Program-made: the position numbers and the translations under genes
NCBI RefSeq assembly: GCF_036178145.1
Contig: NZ_CP108067.1
Span: forward strand, 10,245,001-10,309,000
Length of the DNA stretch: 64,000 nucleotides
From: Streptomyces sp. NBC_00273
GTDB taxonomy: Bacteria > Actinomycetota > Actinomycetes > Streptomycetales > Streptomycetaceae
Direction: 5' to 3'
In this document: piece after piece, positions 17,993 to 25,900 of the stretch
Position numbering within the stretch: position 1 is the first letter of the stretch
How the letters are laid out: each line of letters starts with the position of its first letter
Notes under the pieces: generated by a model
What the model was told of the DNA's origin: nothing
The model's database searches: none
What the model saw: only the letters and a program-made list of their open reading frames with translations

Positions 17993-18511
17993 TCACCCAT
18001 CAGGGAGTGCTCTCGATCGACGGCCCCACAGACTTCGTCGCCTGCTGTAGGTCTTCAGGTCGGTGCGGATCTGCTTTCGCAGGGCGTCGCTGGCGGCAGC
18101 TCTCTGCTCCAACAGCGGCGCAATCTCCGTTCTCTCCTCTGGGGTCGGGGAGCGCGGGTCGCCCATCCCCTCGGTGACGAATGTGCTCACGACGTGGACG
18201 CGAAACACTGCGTCGCGCCACAGCCTGGCCACTGGCTCAGTGGCAAACGCATCGGCACGCGCGGATAGCGACTCGAGAAGCTCCCGCTCCTCACACGTCT
18301 GCGGGCCGAAGTAGGAACGTATGGCTGGATCCATGTCCGACTCAGCAAGGTAGGGATGCTGGTTGGCAAGCAAGTCAACGTACAACTGGGTACGTCGCTC
18401 CCAGAGCCTCGCCTGCTCGCTTGAACGCCGCTGGTGCCAGAGCGTGGCGATCGACATCACCGTTGTTGCGAGAATGGCGAGCGCCGGGATCAAAGTCTTT
18501 TCCACATCCAT
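17993..18511 (-). CDS. Membrane-anchored protein carried inside the 705-bp element
   Basis: 172 residues. One N-terminal transmembrane helix (TLIPALAILATTVMSIATLW) is followed by a charged, helical cytoplasmic region rich in Arg, Glu and Gln with a probable coiled coil (HQRRSSEQARLWERRTQLYV and later EERTEIAPLLEQRAAASDAL). This is the layout of many small uncharacterised actinobacterial proteins. It fills almost the whole space between the inverted repeats, so it is the passenger gene of the element. Function unknown. Confidence 0.65.
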   Translation of the reverse strand: MDVEKTLIPALAILATTVMSIATLWHQRRSSEQARLWERRTQLYVDLLANQHPYLAESDMDPAIRSYFGPQTCEERELLESLSARADAFATEPVARLWRDAVFRVHVVSTFVTEGMGDPRSPTPEERTEIAPLLEQRAAASDALRKQIRTDLKTYSRRRSLWGRRSRALPDG

Positions 18512-18575
18512 GCCTGTCGCGTCCCCCTATTGCGGAGCAGACTACGGCCACTCTGCCGTGCCGGGCACTCAAAGT

Positions 18576-18613
18576 TCGGTGGCACGAAGTCAAGGTTCGA
18601 TGGCACAGGACAC
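18576..18613 (-). repeat. Right terminal inverted repeat of the 705-bp element
   Basis: Exact complement of the left repeat; on the minus strand it also begins GTGTCCTGTGCC. It is immediately followed by GGAG, which also precedes the left repeat. Confidence 0.8.
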
Positions 18614-18744
18614 GGAGCGGGGCGACCGCTCCTTCTCCGGCCGGGTGTCCGTTCTCATTGAAACCAGGCGTGTCTCCTCCAATCCAGTCGTTGGCTTGGG
18701 TGCCCAGGCAGTATGGGGCTTGGAAGGGGAGCGAGGAGGGAGCC

Positions 18745-19404
18745 GTGGGGTCTCGTCAACACTGGTTTCGAGCTGGTGCTGCTGTCTTGCTGATTGCCGC
18801 AGTTGCTGTGGCTGTCGCGGTGCCGGGAGTCGGCAAGTGGATCGTGGCAGCAGTCCTCACGGGCCTCGCCTCAGCTCTCGGCGGGCTCGTGGCCCGCAGC
18901 GCCGATAAGGCCATCAAGCGGGGCCGTGACGCTGTGCTGGACCCCGCATCGCCGGCCCCCATCATCGTGAAGGCTCACCAGTCCGGCGGTTTGAGGGGAG
19001 ACCTCAGACTTCGGTCTGAGATGAGCGTGCGGGACTGGGTGGAATTCGGCTCCCCGGAGGTCTGCCTGGAGTCAACGACTGTGGATCTTGTTGTCGAGGC
19101 CACGGTTGATCGTGCCGTGATCATCAGCAAGCTGGAAGTACGCGTGGAATCACGGGGCACCCCGCCCCGCATCTTCGTCGAACCCCCCAGCCCTGGTGGT
19201 GCTGGCGCCTTTGATGGGTGGCCCTTCCTTGTCGATCTTGCCGATCTGCCGCCTGTTGTGAGGCCGCACGGTCCGTCGGACTTCCCGTTCACGGTCTCTC
19301 ACCTTGACCCTGATCCAGGCACGATCGCGCAGGGCGGCTACCTTACTGCGCCCGGCCCATCCCAGTCAGTTCCCTCTGCTGCTCGGCGAGCTCGCGCTCG
19401 GTGA
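18745..19404 (+). CDS. Membrane protein, first gene of a three-gene operon with a NusA-like protein
   Basis: About 219 residues from the GTG at 18745, preceded by GGAGGG at 4 bases. A hydrophobic N-terminus with two segments (AAVLLIAAVAVAVAVPGVGK; IVAAVLTGLASALGGLVA) is followed by a soluble domain of about 150 residues with beta-rich character (VCLESTTVDLVVEATVDRAV). The last 15 residues are Arg/Ala-rich and may reflect a late frameshift, because the frame one base over stays open to 19576. No family recognised. It lies upstream of 20467 and 20847, and the IS at 19567 separates them. Confidence 0.55.
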   Translation: MGSRQHWFRAGAAVLLIAAVAVAVAVPGVGKWIVAAVLTGLASALGGLVARSADKAIKRGRDAVLDPASPAPIIVKAHQSGGLRGDLRLRSEMSVRDWVEFGSPEVCLESTTVDLVVEATVDRAVIISKLEVRVESRGTPPRIFVEPPSPGGAGAFDGWPFLVDLADLPPVVRPHGPSDFPFTVSHLDPDPGTIAQGGYLTAPGPSQSVPSAARRARAR

Positions 19405-19566
19405 TTTGGTCCCAGCAGTGACGCAGGAGGAGCTCGGTTGTCTTGGTGTCGCCGGTTCGCCGCAGCAGGTGCCGAGAGTCCGTGCGACGACCATCTGGGT
19501 CGCGAACTTTTTCATAGATCAGATACTAATGAGGGGAATATCTCGATTGTGGCCAGGAGGTCCTAT

Positions 19567-20465
19567 GAGCTCGTAACACGATCTTGATGAGATGTCCTGG
19601 TCAGCCGTGACCGGTGTGACGATTCAGCCGTTCGTGGTGGTGTGAGTACTCGGCCGTGGATCGTGGACGACGACTTGTGGGCACTGATCGAGCCGCTGCT
19701 GCCGCCCTGGCCGACGAGGTCACCAGGGCCGCGGCCGGTAGCTGACCGGTTGTGTCTGCAAGGCATCCTGTACGTGCTCTGCAACGACATCGCCTGGCAA
19801 CTCCTACCACCTGAGCTGGGATTCGGGTCCGGGCAGACCTGCTGGCGGCGCCTGGAGCGGTGGCAGCAGGCCGGGGTCTTCGACCAGCTGCATCGGATCC
19901 TGCTCGCCGAGTTGAATGCGGCCGGCCGGCTCGACTGGTCCAGGGCCTGCGTGGACGGCTCCCACATCCGTGCGAAAAAGGGGGAGCCGACACCGGTCCG
20001 TCGCCGGTCGACCGGCGGAAGACAGGCAGCAAACACCACCTGATCTGCGACGGACGCGGCACTCCGCTCAAAGTCATCACGACTGCGGCGAACGTCAATG
20101 ACGTCACCCAGACTCTCGCCCTGGTCGACGGCATCCCACCGGTGGCGGGCCGCCCCGGCCGGCCCCGCCGACGTCCCGATGCTCTGCTCGGGGACAAGGG
20201 CTACGACTCCAACGCCAACCGTGATGAGCTGCGTAAACGCCGGATCCTGCCCGTCATCTCCCGCAAGGGATCCCCGAACATCAAGGGCATGGGCAAGCTC
20301 CGCTACGTCGTGGAACAGACCTTCGCCCTGCTCCATCAGTTCAAACGACTCGCCGTCCGGTGGGAACGGCGCACCGAGCTCCACGACGCGTTTGTCTCCC
20401 TCGCTTGCAGCCTCATCTGTTGGCGACGCCTCAACAAGCCCACCTCATGATCGTGTTACGAGCTC
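19567..20465 (+). mobile_element. IS5-family (IS427-like) insertion sequence, copy 1
   Basis: 899 bp with perfect 17-bp terminal inverted repeats beginning GAGCTCGTAACACGATC. TAT on both sides looks like a 3-bp target duplication. A second 899-bp copy in the opposite orientation lies at 47366-48264. Removing the element restores AGGAGGTCCTATG, so it landed exactly between the ribosome site and start codon of the 20467 gene. Confidence 0.9.
19642..20450 (+). CDS. IS5-family transposase made by -1 frameshifting
   Basis: Two overlapping frames. The upstream frame (19642-20043) supplies the N-terminal half (MSTRPWIVDDDLWALIEPLL to VDGSHIRAKKG, first Asp). The downstream frame, open to 20450, supplies HHLICDGRGTPLKVITTAAN, LLGDKGYDSN (second Asp) and VVEQTFALLHQFKRLAVRWE (Glu). 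The switch fits a -1 slip at the GAAAAAGGGGG run at 19974-19984, as in other IS427-type elements. All three catalytic acids are present, so it may be functional. Confidence 0.85.
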
Positions 20466-20466
20466 T

Positions 20467-20850
20467 ATGGACTGGTGGGCAGGCATGCTCTACGGAGCCG
20501 CCGGAGGGGCCATCGTCGAACTTCTTCGTCTGGGCAGCCAGGCCTTTGCTTGGCAGAAGGCTCGCCAGAAGGCAGCGACAAAGCTTGATCGCCCGCCTCT
20601 GATGGACTACTACGACCCGCCAAGCGACGCCCTATGTATGTTCTGGCGGGCGCTGCTCGGGTGCATCGCTGGATGGGCGTTCCACACGCAGGTGACCGGA
20701 TTTGCCGCCATGATCGCGGCGGGCGCTGCTGCACCAGCCACGCTGCGCAAACTCGGTGAGGCCAAGACACAGTCCGAGCAGAGCCCGAGTGGCATGCTGA
20801 ACACAGACGGCGTGGAAACCGGAACGTCGGGAGAGGAGGGAGCCTCGTGA
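20467..20850 (+). CDS. Small membrane protein separated from its ribosome site by an IS
   Basis: 127 residues, MDWWAGMLYGAAGGAIVELL at the start. A hydrophobic N-terminus and a central pair of hydrophobic segments (FWRALLGCIAGWAFHTQVTG then FAAMIAAGAAAPATL) suggest two or three membrane helices with a polar C-terminal tail. Its natural ribosome site (AGGAGG at 19555-19560) now lies about 900 bp away on the far side of the IS. Only a weak GAGCTC from the IS end precedes the ATG, so expression is probably reduced. The stop overlaps the next gene as GTGA, indicating coupling with the NusA-like protein. No family recognised. Confidence 0.6.
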   Translation: MDWWAGMLYGAAGGAIVELLRLGSQAFAWQKARQKAATKLDRPPLMDYYDPPSDALCMFWRALLGCIAGWAFHTQVTGFAAMIAAGAAAPATLRKLGEAKTQSEQSPSGMLNTDGVETGTSGEEGAS

Positions 20851-21791
20851 ACGGCTCCCTGCTGCGGCGGTCCTGGGATGCCTTGCTCGGGCCAGCCCCG
20901 GAGTCGGCTAAGCGGCATGTAGAGGGCTACTCGCTCTGGCGTCGAGTGGTAGCTGGACTGTTTGACTACCCGCTGCCCCCGCATGCCGAGACCGATCAGC
21001 CGGCCGCCTTCCCGGCCTCATTGATCAAGGCAGCGGAGCCACCAAAGCCACGGAATCAGGTTGCCCGCTTGGCCACGTCGACCGCAGAAGGGCACCTGCC
21101 CGTGGCCGGAAGCGATCCGTCCTTCCCGAACAGCGTCCCGCAAGAGGGCGATCTCGTCGCCGGTGTAGTGGAGAGCAAGGACCCGAATGGCGTCCTCGTG
21201 GACATCGGGACGCTGGTGGCCATCTTGTCCACACAAGAACAAGCCGACGAAAAGTACACGCCTGGCATGCATCTGCAGTCGTACGTCGTACGAGTGGCGA
21301 AGGGCACGAAGGGGCCAGCCGTCTGGCTCTCCCGCTCTCACCCAAATCTCGTGAAAAAGCTGTTCGCGCTGGAGGTTCCTGAAATCGCAGATGGCTCGGT
21401 GGAGGTCGCCTCCATCGCCCGCGAAGCTGGTCACCGCACGAAAATCGCCGTGCGGTCGATGCGGTCGGGCGTAGACGCAAGAGGCGCCTGCATCGGGCCG
21501 ATGGGCAGCCGCGTGCGCAAAGTGCTCGTTGAGTTGCACGGCGAGAAGATTGACGTCGTGGACTGGTCGGACGACCCGGCCCAGATGGTGGCCAACGCGC
21601 TTTCCCCCGCTCACGTCAGCAAGGTGGAGATCATCGATGTGGCGGCCCGCTCCGCTCTGGCCATCGTGCCTGCTGACCACCTGCAACGGGCAATCGGCAA
21701 AGAGGGGGTGAACTACCGCCTAGCCTCCCGCCTCACCGGTGGGTGGCGTATCGAGCTCCGGCCCGACACAGGAGAGTTCAGGGGTCGATGA
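20847..21791 (+). CDS. NusA-like protein: S1 plus two KH domains, without the NusA N-terminal domain
   Basis: 314 residues. After about 95 residues unlike the NusA RNA-polymerase-binding domain comes an S1 domain (EGDLVAGVVESKDPNGVLVD and LQSYVVRVAKGTKGPAVWLS). The NusA linker and KH regions follow: HPNLVKKLFALEVPEIADGS, AREAGHRTKIAVRS, GACIGPMGSRVRKVLVELHG, WSDDPAQMVANALSPAHVSK, and KH2 LQRAIGKEGVNYRLASRLTG. This region matches streptomycete NusA very closely as I recall it, so the gene is a NusA paralogue with a replaced N-terminus. It could bind RNA or nut-like sites but may not bind polymerase. It is coupled (GTGA) to a small membrane protein. The stop abuts a transposase fragment, so a C-terminal loss cannot be excluded. 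Confidence 0.85.
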   Translation: MNGSLLRRSWDALLGPAPESAKRHVEGYSLWRRVVAGLFDYPLPPHAETDQPAAFPASLIKAAEPPKPRNQVARLATSTAEGHLPVAGSDPSFPNSVPQEGDLVAGVVESKDPNGVLVDIGTLVAILSTQEQADEKYTPGMHLQSYVVRVAKGTKGPAVWLSRSHPNLVKKLFALEVPEIADGSVEVASIAREAGHRTKIAVRSMRSGVDARGACIGPMGSRVRKVLVELHGEKIDVVDWSDDPAQMVANALSPAHVSKVEIIDVAARSALAIVPADHLQRAIGKEGVNYRLASRLTGGWRIELRPDTGEFRGR

Positions 21792-22099
21792 GGGCCGGTT
21801 CGGCACCCACCGGATCATCCGCATCTGCGAGCGCCAGGGCGTTCCAATCGTGGCCGATCTCGCCTACCAGGGCGGCGGTCCCTGGCTGACCACAGGCATC
21901 AAACGCAGGCCCCTGCAGGAACTCACTCCCACCGACAAGACCCGCAACCGTGCCTTGGCCGTGACACGGGCACCCGTCGAACGCAGCGTCGCCCGCCTGA
22001 AGTCCTGGCGGATCTTCCGCAGGTCCCGATGCAGCCCCAACCGCATGACGTCAATCGCCAAGGCCCATCCTCGCGCTGGAGCGGCAACCCTGAAGAAGC
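21792..22099 (+). pseudogene. C-terminal fragment of an IS5-family transposase
   Basis: Translation gives THRIIRICERQGVPIVADLA, YQGGGPWLTTGIKRRPLQEL, RAPVERSVARLKSWRIFRRS and SPNRMTSIAKA, the C-terminal part of DDE_Tnp_4-type transposases. It starts without a start codon right after the NusA-like gene. It is frameshifted near SIAKA and runs into the end of the immunity gene on the other strand. It is unrelated to the 899-bp copies. Confidence 0.75.
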
Positions 22100-22762
22100 T
22101 CAGTGTTGTAGGTGATCGGACTCCGCGATCTCACACCACGGATCGTCGCAATAGACAGCAGTGATTTCCGACCTAAGGGAATCATGGCGCTTACCGCTCA
22201 GGTCGCCAGGAGTCCAGTCAATGCGTGAAGGGCGCTTTCCATTTCCAGCCCGACAGAAATCCTCCACGGCGTCACGGATTGTAGAAATTGGCAGTGTGCT
22301 CAGTCGGTCATGATAGCGGCCTAGGTCTGGATCTGAAATTACGTACGGATCGTCGCCGGGTGGTGTCGGATTGTTGGAGATCCAAACATATTCTGCGATG
22401 TTGGTATCGACCGAAACCGCGGAATCTGGAGACAGCATCCACTTTAGAGCCCCATATCCTGTCTGATTATTGACTGCGACGTGAAGGTAGCTGTCAAATC
22501 TCTGCGCTGCCTCGATTCCATTTTCCCGGTTCCTGGACAGAGTGAACCCGGCGGTCAGGCGCAGACTTGCCGGGATGGCGTCGTATTCTTGCACTTCTTG
22601 GAAACTTCCGAAAAGCTCATCAAGGACTTTTCGAATAGTTGACCATTCCGCCGCATAGTAGGCCTGGCCGTTTGTGAATATATTTAGAATCAAATCGAAC
22701 TCCTCGAAACCTAGTTCCATGCGAGACGCGACTTGGGGGTCATCGAAGCTCGCGTGCTGCAT
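22100..22762 (-). CDS. Imm1-family immunity protein for the Rhs deaminase toxin
   Basis: 220 residues. The core YLHVAVNNQTGYGALKWMLS, YVWISNNPTPPGDDPYVISD, STLPISTIRDAVEDFCRAGN and RPSRIDWTP is the Imm1 pattern (pfam14430). Imm1 proteins are encoded immediately downstream of polymorphic toxins, commonly those with deaminase tips of the SCP1.201 group. That is exactly the context here, 227 bp downstream of the Rhs gene on the same strand. Base composition is much lower in GC than the Rhs core, matching the toxin tip. A strong hairpin lies between the two genes, so it probably also has its own promoter. Confidence 0.85.
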   Translation of the reverse strand: MQHASFDDPQVASRMELGFEEFDLILNIFTNGQAYYAAEWSTIRKVLDELFGSFQEVQEYDAIPASLRLTAGFTLSRNRENGIEAAQRFDSYLHVAVNNQTGYGALKWMLSPDSAVSVDTNIAEYVWISNNPTPPGDDPYVISDPDLGRYHDRLSTLPISTIRDAVEDFCRAGNGKRPSRIDWTPGDLSGKRHDSLRSEITAVYCDDPWCEIAESDHLQH

Positions 22763-22840
22763 GTTTCAACAGTATCCCACTATACATCTGCAAGTTGCGT
22801 TCATTTCTATCATTTCGAAGTGAGTAACTTCCGGCCGGAC

Positions 22841-22875
22841 GTGTCGGGCCCCTTTCTGAAAACGGGGCCCGACAC
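22841..22875 (-). terminator. Strong hairpin between toxin and immunity genes
   Basis: Perfect 12-bp stem, GTGTCGGGCCCC / GGGGCCCGACAC, with an 11-base loop and no T-run. It lies about 115 bp beyond the Rhs stop in the direction of transcription. The position fits a terminator or attenuator after the toxin gene. Confidence 0.75.
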
Positions 22876-22989
22876 GTTCACGGCATTGATTGCCGCAGGG
22901 AATACATCGCTAGCGAATCTATCGAGGGTCGGACATTGGGGTCTGCTCTGGTGGGTGGGGAAAATTTCGTGTACGAGTTACATCGCCAC

Positions 22990-25900
22990 TTAATTTTTAC
23001 CTAGGATGGTAACTCCTTCGATTTCTCCCGAGGTCCCTCGCCACCACACTGTCAGACTCGATCCCACCGGTAGGATCTCGGGCACGGCGGCGGAGCAGGT
23101 TCCTGGGCCGACAGAGCAAACTCCATCGTCTTTGTTGATGACAACGCTTGCCCGTTGGATGCGTCTATTGCGCATGGCCCAGGCGATTTTTGGCTCAACA
23201 TGAGATGCGGCCGGGAAAGCTTGTCCATTGGGCGGATGCGGCAAACCGGTCGATCTGAGGAACGATGCGATATTCGACCAGGATCCCTTTTCCCCGCTCT
23301 CTACCGTCGGCCCCACCTTCGCGCCTGCCTCATCGATCACCTGTCCGGTAGTGATCTTCTTGCCAGCGAGATCATCCGCGACGGACTCAATAGCCTGAAT
23401 TGGCACCGGGTTAGTGCCGCAGTTATGCACGAGAACCGGAGTGGCTCCCGCGAGCACATAGTACGTGTGGAGGTCGGCGACAGAGAGGTTGTGGACGGTC
23501 GTGCGCTGGCTTGTCCACCGCTTGATAGCTGCGACCTGAACGTGCGTTCCAGCACTGGTGCGCAGCCACTCGCCGGGCTGGAGGTCAGTAGCGTTCTTCC
23601 ACTTGGTGTCATCGACGACCCAGAACGGGTGTTTATCCGTCGCGGTGATTTTTTCAGCGGGCGTGTCTGCGTTCCCGTCGGAGTCAACGGTTAGTTCAAC
23701 AAGGTTCTTGGCCCCCTCGCCGAAGATGGTAGCCGTGGCTTCCTTGGCTGCGGTCTCACCTGTGTCGGGGTCGGTGGCCAGTACCTTGTCCCCCGGCTGT
23801 ACGTCTTCGATGGCTTTGGTCGTGCCGTCCGCCATCAGTACGAGGGTGCCGGTGGTGAAGCTGTTGACGAGGCACTTGATCTTGGAAGCGATTGCCCTTG
23901 CAGTGGGTGCTGCCGCCGCGCCTGCTGCTCCGGCTGCGGCGCCCCAAATGGCGCCTTCGGCCATGTCCGAGAGCACGCCCAGCGTGCTGTGGTCGGCGTC
24001 GTCGTCCATCCAGTTTGCTGCTGATGCGCCTGCGGCTCCTGCGAGGGCCCCGCAGCCGGCTGCCAGGGCGAATCCGGCTCCGCCTGTTCCGACACCTGCT
24101 GCGGTTGCTGTGGCCACGCATGCGGTTCCGACGACGATTTCAGTGGTGACCGAGACGATCATCACCTTGTTCTCGTTCCAGAATTCCTGGACGCCCTTGA
24201 CAGCCTTATTTATGTTGCACTTCGAGAAGAAGCCGCAGTCTTTGCCCTTGCCAGTCTTGCCTGGTCCAGTTGATGCGACTGGTCCAGTTGATTTGACTGG
24301 TCCAGTTGATTTGACTGGTCCGTCTTGTCTTCCGTCGCTGTAGTGGCCGTATCGGGTGGCGGCTTGGACGACGTTCTGCGGGGCGGACTGGAATCCGCCG
24401 TCGCTCATACCTTCGAAGTATTTGAGGCCGCTTGGGTCGGAGTTGGAGATCGGGTTGCCGTTGGAGTAGGTGTACCCGTTCATTTGGAGCGGGTCGGTGA
24501 TGTCGATGACGGGGTCGATGGAGATGAAGCGGCCCGTGGTGGGCTCGTACTCGCGGGCACCGATGTGTGTGAGGCCCGTGGTGTTGTCGTCGTTGCCGGT
24601 GCCGAGGAAGGTACGGCTGCCGGGCCAGTCGGCGGGCTGGGCACCTCGGGGGTTGCCGTAGGGGTCGGACTTGCGGCGGGTGGCTGTCTGACCAGCCGCC
24701 TGATCGACGCTGGTGGTGGCGGTCTTGTGGTGGTCGGTGAGCTGGACGGACAGGCTGTGGCCCGTGGTCTTGCCGTTGGTACGGCGGACGGTGGTGGGGG
24801 CGCCGGGGCTGCTGTAGTAGCGGACGGCATCCATGGCCTGGCCGGCCTTGTTGACGGTGATCTCGGCTTCGCCGAGGTGCAAGGTGCGGGAGCTGCCGGT
24901 TTCCTCGATGAGGCGGTTGCCGGAAGCGTCGTAGAGGTACTGGGTGGTGTTGCTGAAGGTCCACTGCTGGGCTGCGGAACCCGCGGCGCAGGTATAGATG
25001 TCGAGGTCGTTGCCCTCGGCGGGGTTGTCGTTGGGGACGGTGACGCAGGCCTTGGCCTGGTCGCTGTAGAGGGTCTTGTCGGCCCGGTAGGTGAACTTCT
25101 GGGCCTCGTTGTTGCTGTTGCAGGGCTTCAGGAGTGCTTTGTCGCCTTCGGCGGTGAGGCACTTTCCGAGAGCCTGGACGGTGCCGCCGGTGAGGCGCCA
25201 CTGCTGAGTCTTGGACTCGTTGCAGGTCAGCAGTTGGACGGGGAGACCGCCTCCGGCGTCAGGGGCGGCGCCGCTGTCAACGTCGAGACACTTGCCTGCG
25301 AGGCCGGTGACGGCCACAGCGCCGATGCCCGGACTGGTGGCTGAGGTGAGTTTGTTGCGGGCATCCCAGTTCAGGGTCTGGGTGTCGCCGTCGATGCGGC
25401 GGGTCGTGGTGTTCCCGGCCGTGTCGTACGCGTAGGTGGCAAGCGAGTTGACCGTCAGGCCTGGCTTGGTCGTGGTCTTCTCGGCCTGGGCGAGGGCATG
25501 GGGCTGCTTCTTGGCGCCGGCTCCGAGGCTTATGCCGTAGGTGTAGGTCGTCTTCTCACGGGTGGACCCGTTGGAGGGGTCCCTGTCGAGGAGCTGGGTT
25601 CGATTTCCGATCGCGTCGAACTGGTATTCCTGCCAGTAGCCGTCGCCGTCCGGGCCTGCGGTTGCGTGCGTGGGATCCAGATCCGTGGGTTCCGTGCAGG
25701 ATTCCGTCTTGCCGGTCCAGGCCTTGACCAGCTGACCCATGGCGTCGTAGGTGAAGCACTGGCGATCGGTGACCGGTGGCGACTGCGCCGTCGAGCCGGA
25801 CCGCGTGTCGGGCCGGGCCTCGGTGATGGAGGTGGGATTGCCGACGGTGTCGTAGGTGTAGGCGGTGCTGGACAGGAGGTTCGGCGCGGTCTCGCGGTGG

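Larger units (their letters stand above)
17909..18613. mobile_element. 705-bp element with perfect 38-bp inverted repeats and one passenger gene
   Basis: Bases 17909-17946 are the exact reverse complement of 18576-18613. The outer flanks are the same four bases, GGAG (17905-17908 and 18614-18617), consistent with a target duplication. Each end holds spaced GTGCC and CTTGA words that could be transposase sites. The only gene inside is 17993-18511; there is no transposase, so it would need one in trans. I do not recognise the parent IS. Confidence 0.7.

Noticed and set aside
19304..19576. Frame running from the 18745 gene toward the 20467 gene
   Set aside because: Could be a frameshifted tail, but lacks a start signal and clear coding character, so it is not called as a gene.
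24261..24321. Tandem 18-bp units as a CRISPR or regulatory array
   Set aside because: In-frame coding repeats without spacers; they encode a Ser-Thr-Gly-Pro-Val linker.
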